Positions 56,503 through 64,000 of a stretch of 64,000 bases of DNA are shown piece after piece (within the stretch, counting starts at the first letter, position 1; each line of letters opens with the position of its first letter). A program made the position numbers and the translations under genes. Source of the DNA: Planotetraspora sp. A-T 1434. GTDB taxonomy: Bacteria; Actinomycetota; Actinomycetes; Streptosporangiales; Streptosporangiaceae. The notes beneath the pieces were generated by a model that was not told where the DNA came from, searched no databases, and saw only the letters and a program-made list of their open reading frames with translations. The stretch is taken from contig NZ_JAOEGB010000014.1 of assembly GCF_025420585.1 (NCBI RefSeq), forward strand, positions 141,288 through 205,287, written 5' to 3'.

Positions 56503-57210
56503 ATGACGATCACCGCGCAATACACGATTGGGCTGGCCGAGAGCGCTGCCGATGTCCAAGCCGCCCAGCGACTGCGATATCAGGTGTTCGCCGAGGAGAT
56601 GGGCGCCCGGCTCGACTCCCCGGTGAGCGGGCTCGACGCCGACCGGTTCGACGCGTACTGCGACCACCTTCTCATCCGGGAGGGCGACACGGTCGTGGGC
56701 ACCTACCGGCTGCTGCCGCCCGGTCGGACGGACCGGCTGTACTCGGACACCGAGTTCGACCTCCGCGCGCTCGCGGGCATCCGGCGCGACCTGGTCGAGG
56801 TGGGCCGCACCTGCGTGCACCCCGACCACCGGGGCGGGGCGGCCGTGGGCCTCATGTGGGCGGGCATAGCGCAGTACATGGTGAACGGCGGATACGGCTG
56901 GCTGGCCGGCTGCTGCTCCGTCCCGTTGGACGACGGCGGCGCTGTCGCGGCCGGGGTGGTCGACCGGGTGCCGCTCGGCCCCGAGGACTACCGCGTCACC
57001 CCGCGGAACCCGTGGCGGGCCGCCGGAGTGGCCCCGTCCGAGCGGTTCGTGCTCCCGCCCCTGCTGCGCGGCTACGTCCGCCTCGGCTCCTGGATCTGCG
57101 GCGCCCCCGCGCACGACCCCGACTTCGGCGCGGCCGACTTCTTCGTCCTTCTCTCCATGGCCAATGTGGACATGCGCTACCTCCGGCATTTCCTGGGAGA
57201 CACGCTGTGA
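56503..57210 (+). CDS. OlsB-like GNAT N-acyltransferase
   Basis: 235 residues from ATG 56,503 (AAGGAAGGA upstream; ATG 56,464 also open). Hemolysin/OlsB-type GNAT: QRLRYQVFAEEMGARLDSP, DHLLIREGDTVVGTYRLLPP, VEVGRTCVHPDHRGGAAVGL and FFVLLSMANVDMRYLRHFLG. These enzymes move a 3-hydroxyacyl chain from ACP onto ornithine to give lyso-ornithine lipid. Overlaps the acyltransferase gene by GTGA, as expected for an olsBA pair. Confidence 0.82.
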   Translation: MTITAQYTIGLAESAADVQAAQRLRYQVFAEEMGARLDSPVSGLDADRFDAYCDHLLIREGDTVVGTYRLLPPGRTDRLYSDTEFDLRALAGIRRDLVEVGRTCVHPDHRGGAAVGLMWAGIAQYMVNGGYGWLAGCCSVPLDDGGAVAAGVVDRVPLGPEDYRVTPRNPWRAAGVAPSERFVLPPLLRGYVRLGSWICGAPAHDPDFGAADFFVLLSMANVDMRYLRHFLGDTL

Positions 57211-58094
57211 ACGCCACGTCTCCCTGGCTCCCCGTCTCGCCCTGCACGCCCGGCGCGTGCGTGGACGAGCCCATCGTCCTGGCCGGTCCCGTGCGCCGCG
57301 CGGCGAGGCTCCTGGGCGCGGTCTCGGTGATCCTCGCGGGTCTCCTGCTCGCGCCCATCGCGGCCCGGCGCGCGCGGCTCACCATGATCTGGTCGCGGCT
57401 GCTCCTCAGGGCGCTGGGCATCCGGATCGACACCCGGCGGGCGTTCGCGTTCATGGGCGGCTCGGTCGGCGGGACCGTGGAGGCGCATGCCGTACCGGAC
57501 GGCGGGACGCTCCTCGTCGGCAACCATGTCTCGTGGCTCGACCCGCTCGTGGTCGCCGCCACCACCCCGAGCCGCCTCCTGGCCAAGAGGGAGGTCGGCG
57601 AGTGGCCGCTGATCCGCACGCTCGCGTCGGGCGGCGGGGCGCTGTTCATCGACAGGGACCGGCTGTCGGCCCTCCCGGAGGCGGTCGAGGCCGTCGCCGC
57701 GGCCCTGCGCGCCGGGGACACCGTGGTGGCCTTCCCCGAGGGCACAACCTGGTGCGGGCGGGAGATGGGCCCGTTCCGCCCGGCGGTGTTCCAGGCGGCC
57801 ATCGACGCGGGCGTGCCCGTACAGCCGATGGCGCTGCGGTTCCTGGAGGGCGAGGGGATGTCGACCGCGCCGTGTTATGTCGGGGAGGACACGCTGCTCG
57901 CGTCGATCCTCCGGGTCACCGCGATCAGAGGTCTGCGGGCCGAGGTGACCTTATTCCCGGGCGTACGGCTCAGGCACCGCGGCACCCACTCGGGACGGCC
58001 TCACGAGGCGCGCAGGACGCTCGCCAGGGTCGCCGAGGCCCAGGTCCGCGCCGGAGTCGTCGAGCCGCACCGCGAGACGCTCGCGGCCGCCTGA
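57207..58094 (+). CDS. PlsC/OlsA-like 1-acyltransferase
   Basis: 295 residues from GTG 57,207. Acyltransferase motif I GNHVSWLDPLV (NHxxxxD) at about 107-115, FIDRDRLSALPEA (motif II region), AFPEGTTWCG (motif III). One membrane segment near the N-terminus. With the OlsB-like gene it would add the second acyl chain, making ornithine lipid, which spares phospholipid under phosphate limitation. Could equally make phosphatidic acid. Confidence 0.85.
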   Translation: MNATSPWLPVSPCTPGACVDEPIVLAGPVRRAARLLGAVSVILAGLLLAPIAARRARLTMIWSRLLLRALGIRIDTRRAFAFMGGSVGGTVEAHAVPDGGTLLVGNHVSWLDPLVVAATTPSRLLAKREVGEWPLIRTLASGGGALFIDRDRLSALPEAVEAVAAALRAGDTVVAFPEGTTWCGREMGPFRPAVFQAAIDAGVPVQPMALRFLEGEGMSTAPCYVGEDTLLASILRVTAIRGLRAEVTLFPGVRLRHRGTHSGRPHEARRTLARVAEAQVRAGVVEPHRETLAAA

Positions 58095-58102
58095 AAGCGA
58101 AA

Positions 58103-58132
58103 ACGCCCGCCTGGAGGTCCAGGCGGGCGTTC
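58103..58132. terminator. Bidirectional terminator
   Basis: ACGCCCGCCTGGA and TCCAGGCGGGCGT form a 13-bp perfect stem with a 2-base loop, TT on the right and AAA on the left. It ends the acyltransferase gene and the leftward secreted-protein gene. Confidence 0.85.
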
Positions 58133-58139
58133 CCATGCC

Positions 58140-58697
58140 TTACTTCACGATCTTGGTCGTGACCGTCCGGCTGTAGAACCAGCTCTTGTAGCCCAGCTCC
58201 TTGAGCGCGCGGCGGTCGAGGTCCTCGGCGCCGGTCGGCACGTCGAACACGATCGCGCCGAGCTTGGCCGTGGCCTTGCCGGTGTAGCCCTTCTTGAACT
58301 GCACGGTGATGTCGAGGTAGTCGGAGTCGTCGACCTCGAGGACGTACGGCGTCCAGCAGACGATCGTGCGGCCGGCGTAGTCGCACTCCGTGCCCTTGGG
58401 GCCGGAGAACCACAGCTTCTTGACGCCCTTGGGCAGCGTGCCGCCCAGCCAGTAGTAGTTGGCGTCGAACGGGCCCGTGTTGGTCACGTCGATCTTGTAG
58501 GTCAGCTTCCGGTTGACCTTCGCGACCTTGGGGACGCGGACCTTGACCTTGAATACGGAGTACGGGTCGTCCGCCTTGGTGGCCACGGTCTTCACCGACG
58601 CCGGAGCGGCCGAGGCCGGGGCGGCGGCGAAGAACGTGGCGCCCGCGAGCGGCGCGACCAGCGCGAGACTGGCGATCTTGGTGATCGGGTGACGCAT
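58140..58697 (-). CDS. Secreted beta-sandwich protein
   Basis: 185 residues. Signal peptide ending APASAAPAS, then a single Ig-like domain (VNRKLTYKIDVTNTGPFDA, LPKGVKKLWFSGPKGTECDY, DITVQFKKGYTGKA), with two Cys likely forming a disulfide. DUF11-like stalk domain. Its C-terminal region aligns by eye with the next leftward gene. Probably surface or exported; partner unknown. Confidence 0.7.
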   Translation of the reverse strand: MRHPITKIASLALVAPLAGATFFAAAPASAAPASVKTVATKADDPYSVFKVKVRVPKVAKVNRKLTYKIDVTNTGPFDANYYWLGGTLPKGVKKLWFSGPKGTECDYAGRTIVCWTPYVLEVDDSDYLDITVQFKKGYTGKATAKLGAIVFDVPTGAEDLDRRALKELGYKSWFYSRTVTTKIVK

Positions 58698-58815
58698 GTG
58701 CGCATGTCTCCCTGAGGACGAGGGGGGAAACGGATAAACCCCCGTTAATCGGAGGAAGTTTTTACCATCTCTTTGCCTTGTCCGTAAAGATCTTATTCTG
58801 GCGCCGTATGACTAC

Positions 58816-59358
58816 TTAACGCACGATTGTGGAGTGCGTCTTGATCCAGCTGATGTCGCCGCCGAACTCGCTGAGCAACTCCTTGGGGTCGGTGTCCAGG
58901 GAGGCGTCGGTCACCGCGCCGCCGAAATAGCCGTAGAGCTTGCCGCGGGCCGACCCGCTGACCCATGCCTTCACCCAGAAGGTGTAGCTCTTGCCCTTGC
59001 TGAGGCCCGGGAGGAGGCACAGGGCCCGCAGTTGCTCGCGGGTGCACCCCTCGCGGTAGTGGGAGCCGCTGGGCACGTAGATCCGGACCTTCGAGACGCC
59101 CTTGGGGAACTTGGCCGCGAGGAAGATCGGATGCGTCTTGGTCCGGAGCTGGTTGATGAGCCTGACCTTGTAGGACACGACGTGCCCCGCACGTACCCGG
59201 AACGGGTAGTTAACCAGGATCCGGACGGGGGCCGACGACGCCGTGGTCGCGGACGGGGCGGTCGCCGGCGCCGCCGCGGCCGGGCTGGGGGCGACGACTA
59301 CGGCTGCCATTAGCGGGGCCGCGATAAGTGTGGTGAGCCTGACGATGACGGTTCGCAT
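58816..59358 (-). CDS. Secreted beta-sandwich protein, relative of the previous gene
   Basis: 180 residues. Signal peptide with an Ala-rich cleavage region (APSPAAAAPATAP), then VSYKVRLINQLRTKTHPIFL, FPKGVSKVRIYVPSGSHYR, SYTFWVKAWVSGSARG. The FPKGV..KV / LPKGV..KL segment and end (HSTIVR versus TVTTKIVK) resemble the 58,140 protein. The pair looks like a diverged duplication. Function unknown. Confidence 0.7.
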   Translation of the reverse strand: MRTVIVRLTTLIAAPLMAAVVVAPSPAAAAPATAPSATTASSAPVRILVNYPFRVRAGHVVSYKVRLINQLRTKTHPIFLAAKFPKGVSKVRIYVPSGSHYREGCTREQLRALCLLPGLSKGKSYTFWVKAWVSGSARGKLYGYFGGAVTDASLDTDPKELLSEFGGDISWIKTHSTIVR

Positions 59359-59424
59359 GCGGTCAGCTTTTACGTCGAAAATCAGCGTTTCATTGCGTTC
59401 AGATCACAGATGTGGGACCGCTCG

Positions 59425-60390
59425 CTAAACGATCAGATGAGTGTCGCCGAACTCGTGCCACAGATACCCCTCTCTTAGCGCGGCCTCGTAGGAGCGGGAG
59501 AGCAGCTCCGGCCCAGTGATCGCGGTCAGCATCATCAGGTGGCTCGACTGCGGCTCGTGCAGCCCGGTGATGAGCCCGTCCACGGCCCGGACTCCCTCCG
59601 CCGGCGTGACGATGTGGGAGGTCCACCCGTCGGTGCGGCCCAGGGCCGCCGTCTCCAATGCCCGGACGACCGTAGTGCCGACGGCGATGACCCGGCCGCC
59701 GCTCTCGCGGGTGAGGGCCGCCAGCCGGGCCGTCTGGGCGGAGACGGAGAACCGCTCCGGGTAGGGCGGCTCGTCCTTCTCCGGGGACGCCACGCCCGTG
59801 TGGAGGGTGACGGGGGCGACCGAAATCCCCCGCGAGACCAGGGCCGTGACCAGCTCAGGCGTGAACGGCCGGCCGGCGCTCGGCATCTCGGCGCTTCCGG
59901 GCACCACGCCGAACACCGTCTGGTAGTCGGAGAGCGGCCAGTCCCGCTTCACGTACGAATAGCGGATCGGCACTCCGTGCCGGCGCAGGAAGGACGGCAC
60001 GTCCCGGTCCAGGGACGCACGCCACAACCGTGGCGTCTCCCGGTCGAGCAGCCGCAACGTCGCCCCGTCCGGCATGGGCAGCCACTCGCCGGGCGCCCCG
60101 CCGGAGTAGGGCTCGGTCGCGACAGCCGTACGGCGCCGGAGCTCGACCAGCCACTCGCCGGACGGCAGCCGGCTGGAGAAGTGGACGGCGAGGCGGTCCA
60201 ACCGTACGGCGGCGGGCATCGTCGCCGAGTTGTTGACCACGAGCAGGTCGCCGGGAGACAGGATCCGCGGCAGGTCGGCGAAGGTGTGATGGGTGATCTC
60301 ACCGGTGTCGCGGCGCGAGACGAGCAGCCGCACCTCGTCGCGGCGCAGGCCGCGGGCCTCCGGAGGCTCGGGCGCATCCCTGCCGATCAT
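59425..60390 (-). CDS. QueA-like S-adenosylmethionine:tRNA ribosyltransferase-isomerase
   Basis: 321 residues from ATG 60,390, which overlaps the SDR stop. Family marks: LPRILSPGDLLVVNNSATMP, WLPMPDGATLRLLDRET, YSYVKRDWPLSDYQTVFG, SAEMPSAGRPFTPEL, and VIAVGTTVVRALETAA. QueA moves the ribosyl part of SAM to preQ1 in tRNA. No other queuosine genes are seen here, so a different tRNA or small-molecule substrate is possible. Confidence 0.82.
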   Translation of the reverse strand: MIGRDAPEPPEARGLRRDEVRLLVSRRDTGEITHHTFADLPRILSPGDLLVVNNSATMPAAVRLDRLAVHFSSRLPSGEWLVELRRRTAVATEPYSGGAPGEWLPMPDGATLRLLDRETPRLWRASLDRDVPSFLRRHGVPIRYSYVKRDWPLSDYQTVFGVVPGSAEMPSAGRPFTPELVTALVSRGISVAPVTLHTGVASPEKDEPPYPERFSVSAQTARLAALTRESGGRVIAVGTTVVRALETAALGRTDGWTSHIVTPAEGVRAVDGLITGLHEPQSSHLMMLTAITGPELLSRSYEAALREGYLWHEFGDTHLIV

Positions 60391-61049
60391 TCGAGCGTTC
60401 CCCGGGTGAAGCGCCCGCTGGCCGGACGGCTGCCGACCAGACGGAGCAGCGAGGGGGCGACGGCGTCGGGCGGCGACGCGGAGGACGCCTCGTCGCGTCC
60501 GACGGCGTCGGCCAGCATTCCTGTGTTCATCTCGCCCGGGTCGACCCACCAGACCGCGACATCAGGCTCCTCGGCGGCCAGCACGTGAGAGAGCTGGTCG
60601 AGCGCCGCCTTGGTCGAGCCGTACCCGCCCCAGCCCTCGTAGGCTTCCACGGCCGCGTCCGACGAGATGTTGAGGATCGCCCCGTGCCGCTTCCGCAGCG
60701 CCGGAAGCGTGGCCTGGACCAGCGCCAGCGGGGCGATCACGTTGACCTCGAACAGCTCCCGGAGGTCGTCGAGCGGGTAGCCGGCCATGTTGGGCAGCGG
60801 GACCGGCCCGAGGCCGCCCGCGTTGTTGACGAGAAGATCCAGCTCCGGTACGGCTTCCGCCAGCCGGGCGACATGCGTGGGGTCGGTGACGTCCCCGGCG
60901 ATCGCCCTGGCGTCGAGGTCGAAGGCCGCGGAGAACAGGTCCTCCTCGCCTCTGGCCGTAAGGAGGAGAGACCAGCCGTCCGCGGCGAGAGCCTTGGCGA
61001 GGGCCAGTCCCAGCCCTCGGGAGGCTCCGGTGATGAGCGCCTGTTTCAT
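60387..61049 (-). CDS. Short-chain dehydrogenase/reductase
   Basis: 220 residues from ATG 61,049. Rossmann fold: ALITGASRGLGLALAKA (cofactor loop), LLVNNAGGLG, LNISSDAA (Ser), GGYGSTKAALD (Tyr-x-x-x-Lys). Standard SDR catalytic set, NAD(P)-dependent. Substrate unknown. The ATGA overlap with the QueA-like gene points to a shared transcript. Confidence 0.88.
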   Translation of the reverse strand: MKQALITGASRGLGLALAKALAADGWSLLLTARGEEDLFSAAFDLDARAIAGDVTDPTHVARLAEAVPELDLLVNNAGGLGPVPLPNMAGYPLDDLRELFEVNVIAPLALVQATLPALRKRHGAILNISSDAAVEAYEGWGGYGSTKAALDQLSHVLAAEEPDVAVWWVDPGEMNTGMLADAVGRDEASSASPPDAVAPSLLRLVGSRPASGRFTRGTLE

Positions 61050-61216
61050 GGGCTTCACGCTAGGAATCCGGCGGCGGCCGGACATCGGCCCGCGGACCGG
61101 CTCACAGCTGGGCACTTGGGCCTAGGCCCACCGGCGGAGTTTGCCGCAAATGTCCTCGCGGTCGAAGCCGGGCAGAATACGGTCTTGACTTCGCTGGACT
61201 ATCAAGGAATTGACAC

Positions 61217-62005
61217 ATGAAGCGAGTCATCGCGGGCATCGCGGGCATCTCCGCCGTCACGGCCGTCGCGCTCGTGACCGCGACTCCTGCTCACGCCGCT
61301 CCCGCCGACCCGGTCAAGGCGTTGAAGAGCCAGTTCATCCCGGGCAAGGGTGTGAAGTTCACCGACCGCACCGTCCTCATCGTGGATGGAAAGAGCACGC
61401 ACTTTCTGCGGCGTACAGGCTCTTTCCAGTTCGGTAAGGCAGGCATCGCCGCATCAGACATCAGCGCGAAGTACGCAGCCACTGACTCCACCGGCACGTT
61501 CGCCCCTGAACGGACGATCAGGATCGGCACCACGACCTACACTCAGGGCGGCATTTACCGCCAGAAGCTTCCAGAAGGCAAGTCCTGGTACAAGGACCAG
61601 GGCGGCATGACCGGCGGCGCCAGCGGCTGGCTGAGCCAGCTGGTGAACGTCGCCGAGCCGGCGACTCTCAAGACTCTGCTCAGCAGCGCCAAGCAGGCCC
61701 ATGGCAGCTATAGCGGCACCACCACCTTCGCCCGGCTGGCCAAGGTCTCGCCCTGGTTCCGGGCCACCTTGCCGATTCGGTCGAGCGACAAGACCGTGGT
61801 GACTTTCAAGCTCACCCTGGGCCGTAACGGGCTGCCACAGCGCCTGACCACCTCGTATCCGGCCACGGGCCTCTTCGACAGCGACGCCTGGGAAGGCAAG
61901 ACGGTCAGCGTCGAGACCCGCTTCACCGGCTGGGGCAGCAAGGTCTCCATCAAGGCACCGCCCGCCAGCAAGGTGACCACCAAGCTGCAGAGCGACGACG
62001 GCTAG
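61217..62005 (+). CDS. Secreted protein of unknown function
   Basis: 262 residues. Signal peptide (GISAVTAVALVTATPAHAAP) followed by a mainly beta, Thr/Lys/Ser-rich domain (FTDRTVLIVDGKSTHFLRRT, RTIRIGTTTYTQGGIYRQKL, TVVTFKLTLGRNGLPQRLTT). The pattern resembles LppX/LprG-type lipid-binding proteins but no lipobox Cys is present. Probably exported; partner unknown. Confidence 0.7.
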   Translation: MKRVIAGIAGISAVTAVALVTATPAHAAPADPVKALKSQFIPGKGVKFTDRTVLIVDGKSTHFLRRTGSFQFGKAGIAASDISAKYAATDSTGTFAPERTIRIGTTTYTQGGIYRQKLPEGKSWYKDQGGMTGGASGWLSQLVNVAEPATLKTLLSSAKQAHGSYSGTTTFARLAKVSPWFRATLPIRSSDKTVVTFKLTLGRNGLPQRLTTSYPATGLFDSDAWEGKTVSVETRFTGWGSKVSIKAPPASKVTTKLQSDDG

Positions 62006-62058
62006 TGCCCAGACCCGCGCCGGACGGCCCCGAGGCGTACACCTTTAGTGTGTGAGGC

Positions 62059-63204
62059 GTGTGCGAGCGAACCGGGACCGTCAATGCGCACGAGCGGGAC
62101 GCCGTGCTGCGCGCGGTCAGCTCGGCCGTGCTCGCGGTCACCCGGCACCTGTCGGTCCGCGAGGTGCTCCAGGTCATCGTGCGGTCGGCGCGGCAGCTCC
62201 TCGACGCCCGCTACGCGGCGCTGGGCGTCCCGGACGATCAGGGCGCGTTCGAGGAGTTCGTCGCCGAGGGCATCTCCGACGAGGAGTGGGAGGCCATCGG
62301 GCCGACCCCGCGGCAGCACGGCATGCTGGGCGCGATGCTCCGCGAGGGCGCGCCGGTACGGCTGGCCGACATCCGCAAGGACCCCCGGTTCGAGTGGTGG
62401 CCGAGGGCCCATCCCGTGCTCAAGGACTTCATCGGCGTGCCGATCCGCGACGGATCCGAGGTGCTCGGGATCATCTTTCTGTCCAACAAGAGGACGCCCG
62501 GCGGGTTCACCCAGGCCGACGAGCAGCTGCTCACGATGTTCGCCGCGCACGCCGCCATCGCACTCACCAACGCCAGGCTGTACGAGCGCGGGCGCGAGCT
62601 CACGCTGATCGAGGAGCGCACGCGGATGGCCCGCGACCTCCACGACGCCGTGAGCCAGAAGCTGTTCTCGCTGCGGCTGACCGCCCAGGCGGCCGCCGCC
62701 TTCATGCGCTCGGACCCGGAACGCGCGGCCCAGGAGATCGAACGGGTCGAGCGAATGGCCGGAGAGGCCCTCGCCGAACTGCGCGCCGTGATCGTGGAGT
62801 TGCGTCCGGCCGAGCTGGACCGGCACGGGCTGGTCGAGACCTTGCGCAAGCACGTCCAGCTGCTCGACCGCCTGCATCCCGTCACGATCGGGTTCACGTT
62901 CGAGGGGGACATGCCCGGCCCTCTGCCGCCGCCGACCGAGGTCGCCGTGCTCCGGGTCGCGCAGGAGGCGCTGCACAACGCGCTGCGGCACGCGGACCCC
63001 ACCCACATCGGCGTACGGCTCTCGCATGCCAGGGCCAGATTGACTCTTGAGGTGAGCGACGACGGAACGGGATTCGACGAGGCCGGTGTGCACGGGCTGG
63101 GGCTCCCGTCGATGAGCGACCGCGCCGAGGCGGCCGGAGGGTCGCTCGCGGTGGACTCACGTCCCCACCAGGGCACGACGGTCCGCCTGGAGGTGCCCGC
63201 GTGA
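62059..63204 (+). CDS. GAF-domain sensor histidine kinase (NarL family)
   Basis: 381 residues from GTG. N-terminal GAF sensor (about 15-175: [40 protein letters not shown]), HisKA_3 with [20 protein letters not shown] (phospho-His about 195), and a HATPase domain ([39 protein letters not shown]). No membrane helices, so it senses a cytoplasmic signal. Overlaps the regulator gene by GTGA. Confidence 0.92.
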   Translation: MCERTGTVNAHERDAVLRAVSSAVLAVTRHLSVREVLQVIVRSARQLLDARYAALGVPDDQGAFEEFVAEGISDEEWEAIGPTPRQHGMLGAMLREGAPVRLADIRKDPRFEWWPRAHPVLKDFIGVPIRDGSEVLGIIFLSNKRTPGGFTQADEQLLTMFAAHAAIALTNARLYERGRELTLIEERTRMARDLHDAVSQKLFSLRLTAQAAAAFMRSDPERAAQEIERVERMAGEALAELRAVIVELRPAELDRHGLVETLRKHVQLLDRLHPVTIGFTFEGDMPGPLPPPTEVAVLRVAQEALHNALRHADPTHIGVRLSHARARLTLEVSDDGTGFDEAGVHGLGLPSMSDRAEAAGGSLAVDSRPHQGTTVRLEVPA

Positions 63205-63824
63205 CCAGCCTGATCCGCGTGCTGATCGCCGACGACCACCCGATCGTCCGGCAGGGCCTGCGGACGTTCCTCGACGTCCAGGAGGACCTGACCGTGGTCG
63301 GAGAGGCGGCCGATGGCGCCGAGGCGGTCGCCCTGGCCGCATCCCTCGCGCCTGACGTGCTGCTGCTCGATCTCAAGATGCCCGTGCTCGACGGGCTCGG
63401 CGCGCTCACCCAGCTCAGCGGCCTCGACGTGCGGGTGATCGTGCTGACCTCGATGAGCGACCGCGCCGATGTGGCCCCGGCCATGCGGGCGGGAGCGGCG
63501 GGCTTCCTCTACAAGGACGTGGACCCGGCCGCCCTGGTCCAGGCGATCCGGGCGGTCCACGGCGGCCAGGTGCTGCTGGCACCCGAGGCGGCGGACGCCA
63601 TGCTGACCGGCCCCGCCCATGCCGAGGCGGGAGCCGTACTGACCGAGCGGGAGCGCGAGGTGCTTCGTCTGATCGCGGCCGGCCGCTCCAACAGGGAGAT
63701 CGCCCGAGAGTTGGTCGTGGCGGAGAAGACGGTGAAGACCCACGTCTCCAACGTCCTCATGAAGCTCGGCGTGCAGGACAGAACCCAGGCGGCCCTCTAC
63801 GCCGTACGCCACGGCCTCGCGTGA
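63201..63824 (+). CDS. NarL/LuxR-family response regulator
   Basis: 207 residues from GTG. Receiver with acid pocket ([14 protein letters not shown]), phospho-Asp about 57 in [13 protein letters not shown] and FLYKDV Lys. C-terminal LuxR helix-turn-helix: [40 protein letters not shown]. Cognate partner of the upstream kinase, given the overlap. Its target genes are not shown. Confidence 0.93.
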   Translation: MTSLIRVLIADDHPIVRQGLRTFLDVQEDLTVVGEAADGAEAVALAASLAPDVLLLDLKMPVLDGLGALTQLSGLDVRVIVLTSMSDRADVAPAMRAGAAGFLYKDVDPAALVQAIRAVHGGQVLLAPEAADAMLTGPAHAEAGAVLTEREREVLRLIAAGRSNREIARELVVAEKTVKTHVSNVLMKLGVQDRTQAALYAVRHGLA

Positions 63825-63834
63825 CCCCTCGCCG

Positions 63835-64000
63835 TTAGAACTCGTCGGGGGTGACGAGGTAGCAGTCGCCGGTGCGGGTGCGCCATAGGAGTGTGCCTGG
63901 TGTGGGTTCGGTGACGTGGGTGCCGGGGAGGGATTTCATTTTGTGGTGGCGGCGGTGGAGGGCGGCGAGGTTGGCGTCGGTGGTTGGGCCGCCGTGGTGA
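63835..64000 (-). CDS. HNH endonuclease C-terminus (partial)
   Basis: The 3' end of a leftward gene enters from the right edge. The last ~53 residues read HHGGPTTDANLAALHRRHKM, then LLWRTRTGDCYLVTPDEF and stop. This is the HNH terminal part of DUF222/13E12-type proteins common in actinobacterial genomes. The 5' part is beyond the window. Confidence 0.75.
   Translation of the reverse strand, partial: HHGGPTTDANLAALHRRHHKMKSLPGTHVTEPTPGTLLWRTRTGDCYLVTPDEF

Noticed and set aside
1..64000. CRISPR array, rRNA and tRNA genes
   Set aside because: I saw no regularly spaced direct repeats of 25-40 bases and no tRNA or rRNA sequence; the element junction is in a protein-coding gene, not a tRNA.

Overview
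The window is high-GC actinobacterial DNA, probably from a Streptosporangiales/Streptomyces-like actinomycete. The right-hand chromosomal genes follow an order I recall from Streptomyces: Tad pilus genes, DEAD-box helicase with DUF1998, bldG-type STAS protein, anti-sigma ATPase, hppA pyrophosphatase. There are many GTG starts and 4-bp stop/start overlaps. The lineage is inferred from gene order and composition only.

Positions 1 to about 41,020 look like the right-hand part of one large integrated element whose left end lies outside the window. Positions 28-27,000 are a long rightward late operon of a tailed, siphovirus-like phage. In order it encodes small packaging-adjacent proteins (zinc ribbon, PIN domain, HTH, HNH, P-loop kinase), a repeat-rich putative cos region, terminase small and large subunits, portal, prohead protease, major capsid protein, a block of beta-rich accessory head or fibre proteins, connectors, tail tube, tail assembly chaperone with a -1 frameshift extension, a 985-residue tape measure, tail tip and fibre proteins, two membrane proteins (one collagen-like), amidase endolysin, lipoprotein and holin.

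Positions 27,062-37,065 are all leftward. They hold two small genes, a tyrosine recombinase, an M48-type membrane peptidase and a run of small proteins. These are followed by a module typical of Streptomyces conjugative plasmids and AICEs: FtsK/TraB-like translocase, Spd-like membrane protein, DUF2637 SpdB2-like protein, WhiB and several tiny genes. A divergent control region with two palindromic operators faces a tandem ribbon-helix-helix regulator. Then come an HTH-Nudix fusion plus a second Nudix protein (pSAM2 Pif-like), a Panacea (DUF4065) antitoxin-like gene overlapping a small partner gene behind a LexA-like SOS box, and a DUF4352 membrane protein. The combination resembles a phage-plasmid or phage/AICE hybrid.

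At about 41,030 the reading frame of a TadA/CpaF secretion ATPase begins abruptly in its C-terminal third. The element therefore appears to have integrated inside tadA, leaving tadB, tadC, flp, a tadE-like gene and an Rv3654c-like gene intact downstream. The rest (44-64 kb) is chromosomal: a P450, a secreted FnIII-like anchored protein, helicase, BldG partner-switch pair, H+-pyrophosphatase, SixA phosphatase, FUSC transporter, SerB, an OlsB/PlsC-type acyltransferase pair, two related secreted proteins, a QueA-like enzyme, an SDR, a secreted protein, a NarL-type two-component system and the end of an HNH protein.
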